Shown: positions 33,592 to 42,022 of the stretch, piece after piece
Position numbering within the stretch: the stretch's first letter is position 1
Layout of the letters: every line of letters begins with the position of its first letter
Source of the DNA: Xenorhabdus vietnamensis
GTDB taxonomy: Bacteria > Pseudomonadota > Gammaproteobacteria > Enterobacterales > Enterobacteriaceae
Length of the DNA stretch: 64,000 nucleotides
Assembly: GCF_002127535.1 (NCBI RefSeq)
Contig: NZ_MUBJ01000002.1
Span: 153,234 to 217,233, forward strand
Direction: 5' to 3'
Notes under the pieces: model-generated
The model's database searches: none
What the model saw: the letters and a program-made list of their open reading frames with translations, nothing else
Told to the model about the DNA's origin: nothing
Translations under genes and position numbers: made by a program

Positions 33592-34869
33592 ATGACTAAT
33601 GCCGATTCTAAATTACCAATTCCTATTTTTGAACAAATCCTTGTAGCTGATCAATTACGAGATGGATATTGGCTTGAAGCACCAGATATAAATAAAGATG
33701 GTTTATATGATCTTTTTGGATATGGCCTCTCTCTGGGGGAAATATATTGGTATCGTAACCCTGATTGGAAGAAGCACCTTGTCGTCGATAATATCAGAAT
33801 GCCTGTCGGTGGGGATTATGCTGATGTATCTGGCAATGGTTATCCGGACATCATAGTCTGTTATGACTTGTATGGTCCTAAAGGTACGCTTTACGATGCC
33901 AATCCCACTGGGGGCAAAATAGATTGGATTGAAAATCCTGGGCCTGAATTTACCGAATCTGGACGTTGGGAACGTCACTATGTTGGCCGTACAACAGGAA
34001 TGCATCGCTTACGGGCAGGTTTTTTTACTCAAACTGATCGTCTTGAGATTTTAGGGCTTCCTATCGTTCCTCATGGGAACATCCATTCATTACTTCCCGT
34101 GGTTTTATTCACAAAACCTGATGATGTCAAAACAGCTGATGAATGGCCAATGGAGGTGATTGATAACACATTTTTCCGTTTGATTCATGGTGCAGAGAAA
34201 AAACGTGGGCTGATTCCTGGATCAGATCGTGATTCATTATTACTGGCGTCGGATGAAGGTGTTACATGGCTCTATTACGATGACCAAAAAGCTCAATGGA
34301 TCAAAGTCTTGATTGGTGTAGGAGAACTGACTCAATTTGAGAGTACAGGGTTTCGTGGTAGCGGTGATCTTGATGTAGGTCAGGTAGGTGGAGATTCTTT
34401 CGCTTATGTAGCGGCAGTTGAGCCATTCCACGGTAATACTGTGGCTGTCTATGTGAAAGATAAACTTGGCTCTCCTGTTGAAGTGGCGACTTGGAATCGT
34501 TTCATATTGGATGTTTTTGGTGATCCCAATGAAAATGGAGAAGGCCCTGGACATCAAGTTCTTTGTGCAGATTTTGATGGTGATGGCGATGATGAGTTTC
34601 TTGTTGCCTTAAGAGGCCCATGGCCTTGGCAAGGTGTTTTTTACTACAAAGCTATTGACCTATCGAGAGGTATTTTCACTCGTTGGCGTGTTTCCAATGA
34701 ATCAGTTGCCCGCATAGCGGTGGCGGATTTCAACCAAAATGGAAAACTCGACTTTGCAACTATTGCTTATTCAGTGCCGAATTACTTTGTCGCAAAACAA
34801 GCACGAATTGTTGTACATCTTAATCAAATCAAACGGGATGTTACTGCTGGGGATGCTCATGAAGCGTAG
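33592..34869 (+). CDS. FG-GAP/VCBS-repeat beta-propeller protein
   Basis: A 425-residue protein built of FG-GAP-like repeats with Ca-binding loops: DINKDGLYD (32-40), DVSGNGYPD (78-86), DFDGDGDDE (about 326) and DFNQNGKLD (about 379). Aromatic-rich strands lie between them (YWYRNPDWKKH, IDWIENPGPEF). This predicts a seven-bladed propeller. No signal peptide is visible, unusual for FG-GAP proteins, so it should be cytosolic. The start ATG 33592 has GGAG 6 bases upstream. The fungal sugar enzyme aldos-2-ulose dehydratase joins a similar propeller to cupin domains, and here a cupin-like gene is adjacent. A shared sugar-dehydratase role is my inference. Confidence 0.7.
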   Translation: MTNADSKLPIPIFEQILVADQLRDGYWLEAPDINKDGLYDLFGYGLSLGEIYWYRNPDWKKHLVVDNIRMPVGGDYADVSGNGYPDIIVCYDLYGPKGTLYDANPTGGKIDWIENPGPEFTESGRWERHYVGRTTGMHRLRAGFFTQTDRLEILGLPIVPHGNIHSLLPVVLFTKPDDVKTADEWPMEVIDNTFFRLIHGAEKKRGLIPGSDRDSLLLASDEGVTWLYYDDQKAQWIKVLIGVGELTQFESTGFRGSGDLDVGQVGGDSFAYVAAVEPFHGNTVAVYVKDKLGSPVEVATWNRFILDVFGDPNENGEGPGHQVLCADFDGDGDDEFLVALRGPWPWQGVFYYKAIDLSRGIFTRWRVSNESVARIAVADFNQNGKLDFATIAYSVPNYFVAKQARIVVHLNQIKRDVTAGDAHEA

Positions 34870-35647
34870 TTTAGTTGGTGAAATAGTCATAATCACTGGG
34901 GCAGGCTCAGGTATTGGGCTTGCTGCTACCACTGAATTTTTAAAAGAGGGGGCATATGTTATAGGAGGAGATATTAACCCGGAGCAACTTTATGAGTTGC
35001 AGGGAGGGGAATATCTATTTCCTTATCAGCTTGATGTCAGAAACCCTTCAGATATTGATGGGTTTATCAATACAGTCATCAGTAAATTTGGAAGGATAGA
35101 TATCCTGATTAATAATGCTGCATTAGTAAAACCAAGGAAGAGTTTTCTTGATGTGACCGATGATGATTGGCATTCTACATTCGAAATCAACCTACTTGGT
35201 TACATTCGGATGGCTCGGAGTGTACTACCTTATATGCGTAACCAGAAAAAGGGTATTTTACTCCACATAGCTTCTGAAGCAGCATTAATGCCAAATCTGA
35301 ATCTTCCTGATTACAGTATTTTGAAATCTTCAATTCTAACGCTATCTAAAGTGATATCACGGGAGTTTGGCAAATATGGAATTCGTTCCAATGTTATCTC
35401 TCCTGCTTTTATTCATACTTCTATTTACGATAAACCTGAAGGGTTGATAACTCAGCTTGAACAAAAATATGAGACTGGGCGTGAAGAGGCATTACAACGT
35501 TATATCGAAGAAGTTGATATTGCTGTTGGTCGGTTAGGACAGCCTGAAGAAGTGGCAGTTTTACTCTCATTTCTGGCCTCAGAATCCGCTGCATTTATCA
35601 CTGGCGCAAATTATTTAGTAGATGGCGGAGTGACTCCTTTTATCTAA
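34859..35647 (+). CDS. Short-chain dehydrogenase/reductase (first of two)
   Basis: Classical NAD(P)-dependent SDR of 262 residues. Cofactor motif TGAGSGIG lies at 13-20, NNAA at 85-88 and the catalytic triad is Ser 139, Tyr 152, Lys 156 (SDYSILK-type block), ending ITGANYLVDGG. The start ATG 34859 overlaps the propeller gene by 11 bases and has GGGG 6 bases upstream, so translation is coupled. An acidic residue after the second strand (GGDIN) suggests NAD preference. The substrate is unknown; the context points to a keto group of a sugar or cyclitol. Confidence 0.88.
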   Translation: MKRSLVGEIVIITGAGSGIGLAATTEFLKEGAYVIGGDINPEQLYELQGGEYLFPYQLDVRNPSDIDGFINTVISKFGRIDILINNAALVKPRKSFLDVTDDDWHSTFEINLLGYIRMARSVLPYMRNQKKGILLHIASEAALMPNLNLPDYSILKSSILTLSKVISREFGKYGIRSNVISPAFIHTSIYDKPEGLITQLEQKYETGREEALQRYIEEVDIAVGRLGQPEEVAVLLSFLASESAAFITGANYLVDGGVTPFI

Positions 35648-35701
35648 TTAAAGAAATAGCTTAAGACTCAGCATATCTAGTGAAGATGAACAGAGGTTTA
35701 T

Positions 35702-36487
35702 ATGAATATAAATTTAGAAGGGAAAATTGCATTAGTCACGGGGTCGACAGCAGGAATTGGGTTGGCTATTGCGCACAGCTTACATGAGGCTGGTGCCTCC
35801 GTCATTTTGAATGGAAGAAGTGAAGAGCGGTTAATACAAGCCATTAATAAATTTAAGGATACTGGCCGCGTTTTTACTGTAGCTGCTGATGTTGGAACCA
35901 GAGAAGGATGCGAATTAATTAATAAGAAATTTCCGGCCATTGATATCCTTATTAATAATGCTGGAATTTTTTCTCCTAAGTCAATTTTTGAAATTAGCGA
36001 TGATGAATGGCTTAACTATTTTAATATTAATGTCCTAAGTGGGATTCGGTTGGCACGTTCATATATCCCACTAATGATAGGGAAAAGATGGGGGCGTGTG
36101 GTATTTATTTCCAGTGAGTCAGCCTTACAGATCCCGGTAGAAATGCCACATTATGGCCTGACTAAGACAGCCCAAGTCGCAGCAGCAAGAGGGTTTGCGC
36201 AAGCGGCTACTGGAACGGGAGTCACCGTCAATAGTGTTCTACCTGGGCCAACAGAGAGTGAAGGAGTTGAACGATTTGTCAGAGAGCTTATCACGGATCC
36301 TACACTCTCAATTGAGGAAGCGGGAAAACGCTTTATTGAGACAGCACGCCCCGCATCGTTGCTGGGACGGTTGGCAACGGCTGAAGAAGTTGCTAATGCT
36401 GTTCTCTTTTTAACCTCGCCATTCGCTTCTGCAATAACTGGCACTGCGTTACGTGTTGATGGTGGAGTCATTCAAAGTATTTTGTAA
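35702..36487 (+). CDS. Short-chain dehydrogenase/reductase (second of two)
   Basis: Second SDR of 261 residues with TGSTAGIG (13-20), NNAG (85-88) and the triad Ser 138, Tyr 151, Lys 155. It has an Asn-Gly-Arg-Ser sequence after strand 2, which favours NADP. The two SDRs share the general fold but differ widely in sequence, so they are not a recent duplication. One may oxidise and the other reduce, as in epimerisation through a keto intermediate. A GAGG site lies shortly before the start. Last gene of the plus-strand run; LysR is convergent. Confidence 0.88.
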   Translation: MNINLEGKIALVTGSTAGIGLAIAHSLHEAGASVILNGRSEERLIQAINKFKDTGRVFTVAADVGTREGCELINKKFPAIDILINNAGIFSPKSIFEISDDEWLNYFNINVLSGIRLARSYIPLMIGKRWGRVVFISSESALQIPVEMPHYGLTKTAQVAAARGFAQAATGTGVTVNSVLPGPTESEGVERFVRELITDPTLSIEEAGKRFIETARPASLLGRLATAEEVANAVLFLTSPFASAITGTALRVDGGVIQSIL

Positions 36488-36535
36488 GACGACAGGAACA
36501 GGTCGGGATGATGATAATTTTACTGACTTGTTCGG

Positions 36536-37444
36536 TTACTTATCCCAGGGGGGAATTCTCCACTCTTCGGTGAGGAACTCAATAAAACTTTTGATACGTT
36601 GTGGAGTCGGCCGTTTCCCAGCCCTCACTATATTAATTGGAGAGGTCTCTTCTTGCCATTCCGGCAAGATCTGGATGAGTTTGTTTGAGCGAATTAAACC
36701 TGCTACATCCCAGGTTTCTCGAAGTGCTATACCTAGACCTGCTACACACCATGTTCGCAAGACATCACCATTATTGGCGATTAAATCACTTGAGAGTGAA
36801 ATGGCTTTAATGTTTTTTTTGTTGTGAAGTGACCATATCGTACTTTTATTTCCAGAGGCGGAAAAAATCAGGCAATTATGGTTAACTAGCTCTTCTGGAT
36901 ACTGAGGTTCACCATGTAGTTTGAGGTAATTAGGTGACGCCACTAAAATTCGTTTGTTCTCTGCTAATCGTCTGGCAATTAAACGTGAATCAGTTAAATT
37001 TGCCACTCTGATAGCTAAATCCATCTCTGCCTTATAAAGATCAACAACTTTGTCTGTCAAATGTAAGATGAATCCTACCGATGGGTATTTTTTTCTGAAC
37101 TCTGCAATTGCTTCTGTGACATAGGTCCGCCCAAGCGGTACTGGCGCAGTAAGTCTGATCAAACCCGTGAGAGATTCATTTCCATCCTTGGCAATTTCAG
37201 CCGCTTCTTCCACCAGTGTTAATGCAGCCCTCACTTTTTCAGCGATTAGTTTGCCTTCGGGTGTAATGCGTAATGAGCGAGTGCTTCGTACAAATAGAAC
37301 TATCCCAAGATTTTTCTCTAGGCGTGCAATTTGCTTACTGACAGTTGTAGGAGATAAACCTAAAGCCCGAGCAGCCGCGGTGAAACTGCCTGTATCGATG
37401 ATTCTGATAAATACACTTAAGTCTTCAAGGTTACGCAGTACCAT
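36536..37444 (-). CDS. LysR-family transcriptional regulator
   Basis: 302 residues. An N-terminal winged helix (LEDLSVFIRIIDTGSFTAAA, LGLSPTTVSKQIARLEKNLG) is followed by a substrate-binding domain. The CrgA/DmlR-like subgroup is suggested by RLTAPVPLGRTYVTEAIAEF. ATG 37444 has AGGG 8 bases upstream; a GTG at 37453 is an alternative. It is divergent from the MFS gene (124 bases between starts), the usual arrangement for a LysR protein and its target. It probably controls the exporter and perhaps the SDR operon. Confidence 0.9.
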   Translation of the reverse strand: MVLRNLEDLSVFIRIIDTGSFTAAARALGLSPTTVSKQIARLEKNLGIVLFVRSTRSLRITPEGKLIAEKVRAALTLVEEAAEIAKDGNESLTGLIRLTAPVPLGRTYVTEAIAEFRKKYPSVGFILHLTDKVVDLYKAEMDLAIRVANLTDSRLIARRLAENKRILVASPNYLKLHGEPQYPEELVNHNCLIFSASGNKSTIWSLHNKKNIKAISLSSDLIANNGDVLRTWCVAGLGIALRETWDVAGLIRSNKLIQILPEWQEETSPINIVRAGKRPTPQRIKSFIEFLTEEWRIPPWDK

Positions 37445-37568
37445 TGATGACACCCTATCATAAGTTTTTATCCATTATGGATATTTATTGCACTAAATGG
37501 AAGCATGATACTTATTACTCATTTCGAATTCAGATTGATGCATTTTTAGCGTATAAGGAGAGCCTTCA

Positions 37569-38762
37569 ATGCCATTCGTGATATATATATTCTCGCTTTG
37601 TGCATTTGCGATAGGGTTTACAGAGTTCATCACTATTGGACTGATATCTGTGATGTCAGTAGATCTTGGTGTAGATGTAACCAGTATTGGGTTAACAGTG
37701 ACAGCCTATGCGTTAGGTGTTGTGATTGGGGCACCCATTTTGACGGCACTGGCATCTAATTGGTCGAGAAAACGATTACTTCTTACTGCAATGTTGGCAT
37801 TTACTCTTGGAAATCTAATAGCAGCCGCATCAGCAAACTTGGTGATTCTTTTAGGGGCTCGTTTATTATCTGGTCTGGCACATGGCGTTTTTTTTGCTGT
37901 GGCTTCTGGTGTTGCGACTCGACTTGTTCCATCTGAACGTGCCGGAACTGCCCTTGCTTGGGTATTCGGTGGTGTCACTATTGCCATGTCCTTAGGCGTT
38001 CCTGCGGGAACTTGGCTGGGTAGTATACTAAATTGGCATGTCATATTTTTAATTATCGCTGTTTGTGGATTGGTTGGAACGATTGGTATTGGATTCAAAA
38101 TGCCAAAAGATGCCGGAGAGCAGGCTATAAAGGTATCTGCTAGCTGGCGCCATCTTATTATCCTTTTTGATCGACGTTTGCTGGCAGGTGCAAGCGTTCC
38201 GATGTTCTCCTATACCGCTTCATTTGCTCTGTACACATTTATTACCCCTATATTATTGACGATTACAGGAGTAAGTGTTGAAACGGCCAGTGGAGTATTG
38301 CTTGCTTATGGTATTGGAGCCGCTGTTGGTACGGTTTGGGGTGGTCGATTGACAGATCGACAAGGAATGGATCTTGCCTCACTTGTTCTTCTTGTCGGCA
38401 TTGCAGTTGTGCTTGCCGCGATGAGTTTCAGTCTTACCAATTCTACACTGATGATTGGTTTGACGGCTTTACTAGGGTTGGCAACTTATGGGGCAATTCC
38501 ACCGTTGCAATCAAGGATACTCATGCTAGCGGAGCGGCACACACCATATGCAATGGATATAGCTTCTGGCATGAATATCGCGGCTTTTAATGCTGGGGTT
38601 GTTCTGGGTTCAGTGATTGGTGGTACTACAGTACGAGGATGGGGATTAGAAACACTGGCATGGGTAGGTGCGGGGATTGGTGTACTGGCTATTGTATCCC
38701 TTGTGTGGCAAATGGTTATTCCGTCCATGCGTGAGCAACGTTCAACCTCTAACTCACCATAG
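37569..38762 (+). CDS. MFS efflux transporter (DHA1 family)
   Basis: 397 residues with twelve predicted membrane segments. The conserved loop between helices 2 and 3 is seen in LTALASNWSRKRLLLTAM, and antiporter-like motif C lies in HGVFFAVASGVATRL...GGVTIAMSLGVPAGTWLG. It resembles the AraJ/arabinose-efflux and drug-export branch. It is divergent from the LysR gene and may export the product of the neighbouring cluster or a toxic inducer. Confidence 0.87.
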   Translation: MPFVIYIFSLCAFAIGFTEFITIGLISVMSVDLGVDVTSIGLTVTAYALGVVIGAPILTALASNWSRKRLLLTAMLAFTLGNLIAAASANLVILLGARLLSGLAHGVFFAVASGVATRLVPSERAGTALAWVFGGVTIAMSLGVPAGTWLGSILNWHVIFLIIAVCGLVGTIGIGFKMPKDAGEQAIKVSASWRHLIILFDRRLLAGASVPMFSYTASFALYTFITPILLTITGVSVETASGVLLAYGIGAAVGTVWGGRLTDRQGMDLASLVLLVGIAVVLAAMSFSLTNSTLMIGLTALLGLATYGAIPPLQSRILMLAERHTPYAMDIASGMNIAAFNAGVVLGSVIGGTTVRGWGLETLAWVGAGIGVLAIVSLVWQMVIPSMREQRSTSNSP

Positions 38763-39193
38763 TTATCCTGTTGATCACTGTACTACAGGATTGGTTTCAA
38801 TTGAGGTGCAGAAAAAACGCCTACTTTATGAAATTATAAGATTTTCTGTTACAGGAAAAAGCTGCCGCTTTGGAAGTTATCGTTGCTTCCAAAGCGGCAG
38901 CTTGCGTGGTTTGGCGGCCTTAGAAAACATGTTCGGAAGTTTCCATCTATGCCTTATCAATAACGAATTAGTCTGGAGTAGTTTTCGTACAAATGCCACA
39001 AGGAGATTTTACGGTCATATATAGCTTCCGCTACGATGGTTGTGGATAAGCTCCGCAAAAATGGCTCCTGCCGATTTTGTCCTGTAGACGTTTTATGATA
39101 AGGGATTTATTATCGAACCTTGATGTAGGATCGGGAAATGCAGCGGGCTTTTGGCAGAATATGCGTCACTTTGCACGAGAAGGAGTCTGAGTT
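38763..39193. other. Intergenic region holding a long palindrome
   Basis: About 430 bases between the MFS gene and ubiT. It holds the 18-base-pair palindrome at 38859-38903 and the ubiT upstream region. In E. coli the divergent ubiU-ubiV genes start here; no credible ubiU reading frame is present on the minus strand. A plus-strand frame across 38668-39024 runs through the palindrome and is not called. Confidence 0.5.
38859..38903. repeat. Perfect 18-bp inverted repeat
   Basis: AAGCTGCCGCTTTGGAAG (38859-38876) is the exact inverse complement of 38886-38903, with a 9-base loop. On the minus strand it ends in five T, so it could be a terminator for leftward transcripts. Its ends (AAGCTGC, GCAGCTT) resemble two other hairpins in the window (47541-47568 and 57368-57401), so it may belong to a genome-wide repeat family. 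Confidence 0.7.
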
Positions 39194-39568
39194 GTGCTAG
39201 ATAAAATCCACTCCCATTTGATCAATCGAGGGTCTGCGTTACTACGTTTTCCATTGCAAGCAACTCCTTTTGTCTTACAGTGTCAGGTACTGGAACAGTT
39301 TCTTGGTTGGCAATTTCGAGAGGCATTCAACGATTTCATCCTTATTGCTGCTTGCAAGGAAGATCCTGACACATTGCTTTTTCAGCGTCGTTTGTGGATT
39401 GAAAGGAATACAGAATTAGGACTACATGTAAAAAATCTTATGGATTCCATTGAACTGGAATCTATGCCATCCATTCTTCGCTTTGGTTTATTGCGTCTGG
39501 CTGAATTTATCAAAGCGGGACAGAAAGAGGGCGCAGATCAGAACGATCGCGCGTTATCGTCATGTTAA
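39194..39568 (+). CDS. ubiT: UbiT-like SCP2 protein with internal deletion
   Basis: Homologue of YhbT/UbiT, which with UbiU and UbiV supports oxygen-independent ubiquinone synthesis, probably by binding lipid intermediates in its SCP2 domain. GTG 39194 has AGGAG 8 bases upstream. The product is 124 residues against 174 in E. coli. Both ends align well (MLDKIHSHLINRG...VLEQFLGWQFREAFND at the start; CKEDPDTLLFQRRLWIE, LGLHVKNLMDSIELE, PSILRFGLLRLAEF after it). About 48 residues in the middle are missing, joined in frame at FNDF/ILIAAC. The missing piece contains SCP2 core strands, so function is doubtful. yhbS overlaps its end by 7 bases. Confidence 0.85.
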   Translation: MLDKIHSHLINRGSALLRFPLQATPFVLQCQVLEQFLGWQFREAFNDFILIAACKEDPDTLLFQRRLWIERNTELGLHVKNLMDSIELESMPSILRFGLLRLAEFIKAGQKEGADQNDRALSSC

Positions 39569-40071
39569 TCAGGGTCGAAATTCCTGTCGATGCTATGGGG
39601 ATTGATCGTTTGCTGCGCCAATCTTTTGAAACATCGGCAGAAGCTGAGTTAATTCATCAACTAAGAGAAGATGGTCTGTTGACACTGGGTATTGTTGCAA
39701 CCGACGATGAAGGCCATGTGATTGGCTATGCCGGTTTTGCGCCTGTTGATATTAATGGTGAAGATCACCAATGGGTTGGCTTGGCGCCATTAGCAGTGGC
39801 AGAACAACACCATTGTCATGGGCTTGGTGAAAAATTGATTTATGAAGGGCTGGATAGTCTGAATGAGTTTGGCTATGGAGCGGTTGTGGTGCTTGGGGAT
39901 TCTGAATACTACCAACGTTTGGGCTTTAAACTTGCCAGTGAATATCAATTGTATTGCCAGTGGCCTGATTGCGAAGATTACTTCCTGATCCACACTTTGG
40001 CTGATATTTCACAGGGGGATTGCCATGGGCTGGTCACTTATCCTGCCCATTTTGATAACCTATGGTCGTGA
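39562..40071 (+). CDS. yhbS: GNAT N-acetyltransferase YhbS
   Basis: 169-residue GNAT-fold protein resembling E. coli YhbS. The acetyl-CoA-binding region is LAPLAVAEQHHCHGLGEKLIYEGLD, a variant of the Q/RxxGxG/A motif, followed by VVLGDSEYYQRLGFK. It overlaps ubiT by 7 bases, as expected for the ubiT-yhbS pair. The substrate is not known with certainty. Confidence 0.9.
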   Translation: MLIRVEIPVDAMGIDRLLRQSFETSAEAELIHQLREDGLLTLGIVATDDEGHVIGYAGFAPVDINGEDHQWVGLAPLAVAEQHHCHGLGEKLIYEGLDSLNEFGYGAVVVLGDSEYYQRLGFKLASEYQLYCQWPDCEDYFLIHTLADISQGDCHGLVTYPAHFDNLWS

Positions 40072-40096
40072 CTGCTTCTTTTGAAGGATTCGCTGG

Positions 40097-40414
40097 TTAA
40101 GTGAAAAACTTCTCAAATGAACCAATATGTATTAAATAAGTCGTTATACAGAGAGGCTGGTCAATAACTAGCCTTTCTTTTTGTTGTTTACTCAGTCTTT
40201 TCACGCGATATTCCACTTTTAATGCCATTCCCTGATTCCTGACCGGACTTTGGTAAACCAACGTCAGGGGGCCTTTTCCTCTCAGGAATTTTGCTCCTTT
40301 TCCAGCCGCATGTTGCATAAATCGACGGGATATATTTGTGGTAATGCCGGTATATAGAAGCCCGCCCCGTGTTCTGATCAGGTAGATATACCAGTTAGAT
40401 ATTTTAATATTCAT
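40097..40414 (-). CDS. yhbQ: GIY-YIG domain protein YhbQ
   Basis: 105 residues with the GIY-YIG nuclease signature as [28 protein letters not shown] and the [17 protein letters not shown] block typical of the UPF0213/YhbQ family. The C-terminus ([19 protein letters not shown]) is unlike E. coli. Proposed to act on DNA; the cellular role is unclear. Confidence 0.9.
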   Translation of the reverse strand: MNIKISNWYIYLIRTRGGLLYTGITTNISRRFMQHAAGKGAKFLRGKGPLTLVYQSPVRNQGMALKVEYRVKRLSKQQKERLVIDQPLCITTYLIHIGSFEKFFT

Positions 40415-40706
40415 TATTTATTTTTAATAATTTCGACAATTTAATTTCTATAGAAAATTAATTCGTGCTTCAATTATAAGCGTAATTATAAGTGTACTTC
40501 TAAGCTGAAGTCTTGATATTTTTTATGTAACCGAATGAATTAATTTAAATTGTATGCCGTTTGTCAAATAGTGGTAGTGATTTTTGTTCAAAAAAATTGA
40601 AAAATCATAGCAATAATTGCTAATTCTCTTATCCTGAACAGGAGTATAACATGTTCGCAAATACGAGGTATTCATCTTATCTTTAAAATAAGCAGAGCAG
40701 AAAAAT

Positions 40707-40958
40707 ATGAAAAATGTAAAAAATATTGTCGCTGTTTTAGCATTATGTGCGGTTTCATTTGGTTCTTTTGCGGCTACTGAAGTTCAAGTCGCTAAGGGCG
40801 ATAAAATTGGTGTTGTTTCAGTAACCGGTGCAGCTACACTAGATAACTTGACCGAAGAGTTATCCAAAAAAGCTGACAAAGCTGGTGCAGTGTATTTCCG
40901 TGTTATCTCTGCTTCTGGTCAGAATCAACTCAACGGAGTTGCCGAACTTTATAAATAA
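40707..40958 (+). CDS. YhcN/BhsA-type DUF1471 periplasmic protein
   Basis: 83-residue secreted protein. A signal peptide (residues 1-22, ending SFAA) precedes a DUF1471 domain: IGVVSVTGAATLDNLTEELSKKADKAGAVYF, then the typical end NGVAELYK. Members (BhsA, McbA, YhcN, YahO) are induced by acid, peroxide or biofilm stress, and their mechanism is not settled. It has its own AT-rich upstream region (40415-40706, no other gene seen). Confidence 0.88.
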   Translation: MKNVKNIVAVLALCAVSFGSFAATEVQVAKGDKIGVVSVTGAATLDNLTEELSKKADKAGAVYFRVISASGQNQLNGVAELYK

Positions 40959-41075
40959 CCTATAGTATTTCTATACAAACCTCTTGGTTTATTTAGTCGA
41001 ATACAGAACATGTATCTGGATAGGGTGCCAGTCATGTTCTGTTATGATTTGGATAAGATAACGGCATGGAAATAT

Positions 41076-41507
41076 ATGGTTTTAAATAAAGAAATTTTAA
41101 TAATTCGTCAATATCTTGCTAAACAACATGTCTTCACTCTTTGTACTTCTTCTACCCAAGATCTATGGTGTGCCAGTTGTTTTTATGTCTTTGACGCAGA
41201 TAGCATGGCACTCTGGTTTATGACCGAATCAGATACCGGCCACGGTCAGATGATGCAAAACAATCCTATCGTTGCAGGTACTATTGCCGGCCAAACACGC
41301 AACATTGCCCAAATCAAAGGTATTCAATTCAGTGGGGAAGTTATTCCATTGACAGGTGAAGCCGAAACCATTGCCAGAACGCGTTATTGCCGTCGTTTTC
41401 CTATCGCCCTTAAAGCCAAGTCTCCAATCTGGCAGCTCAATATAAATAAAATCAAAATGGTGAATAACACCCTCGGTTTTGGCAAGAAACTGTATTGGCA
41501 GCGTTAA
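41076..41507 (+). CDS. yhbP: UPF0306 protein YhbP
   Basis: 143 residues from ATG 41076, similar to E. coli YhbP: YLAKQHVFTLCT, FYVFDADSMALWFMTE, AGTIAGQTRNIAQIKGIQFSG, then NTLGFGKKLYWQR. The fold is of the pyridoxamine-phosphate-oxidase (split beta-barrel) type, probably flavin-binding; no activity is established. The frame is open back to 41010, but the upstream residues do not belong to the family. Confidence 0.88.
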   Translation: MVLNKEILIIRQYLAKQHVFTLCTSSTQDLWCASCFYVFDADSMALWFMTESDTGHGQMMQNNPIVAGTIAGQTRNIAQIKGIQFSGEVIPLTGEAETIARTRYCRRFPIALKAKSPIWQLNINKIKMVNNTLGFGKKLYWQR

Positions 41508-41553
41508 TGCCGCTGCCTGCTCACTAAGTGCATTTTCTAACTTAAATTATTCT

Positions 41554-42018
41554 CTATCTTAAATAATGGATGATCTGATTATGACTGCCTCGCCAGTTTA
41601 ATGAGGGATCATACAGCGCTTGTTCAAATCTCCCATCAACTGCAACATGAACATAACTGATAACTTCTTGTTGAATTTCACTTAATTCATTGAGGATATA
41701 GCCTGTCCATAGCCAGATATCCTTATCTGGACATTCTTCTCGTACACGTTTAACCAGCTGCAACACGCTGGGAACATTATAGGGATGTAGAGGATCGCCG
41801 CCAGATAATGACAAACCTTGTCGTTTGATACGGCTATCTTTCAGGTCAGTGATGATCTGATCTTCAATTTCTTGCGTAAAAAGCTGGCCCGAATTGACTC
41901 GCCACGTGCTTTGGTTGTAGCAGCCATGGCATTGGTGCAAGCAACCTGACACGAACAGCGTGCAACGGGTTCCGGGGCCATTCACCACATCAACCGGATA
42001 GTATTGATGATAATTCAT
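41554..42018 (-). CDS. nrdG: Anaerobic ribonucleotide reductase activating enzyme
   Basis: Radical-SAM enzyme that creates the glycyl radical on NrdD. The 154 residues from ATG 42018 (MNYHQYYPVD) contain the iron-sulfur signature CLHQCHGC (Cys-x3-Cys-x2-Cys) and SLSGGDPLHP for SAM binding. It starts 4 bases after the nrdD stop. An in-frame start at 42039 overlaps nrdD and is less likely. Confidence 0.96.
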   Translation of the reverse strand: MNYHQYYPVDVVNGPGTRCTLFVSGCLHQCHGCYNQSTWRVNSGQLFTQEIEDQIITDLKDSRIKRQGLSLSGGDPLHPYNVPSVLQLVKRVREECPDKDIWLWTGYILNELSEIQQEVISYVHVAVDGRFEQALYDPSLNWRGSHNQIIHYLR

Positions 42019-42022
42019 AGCA

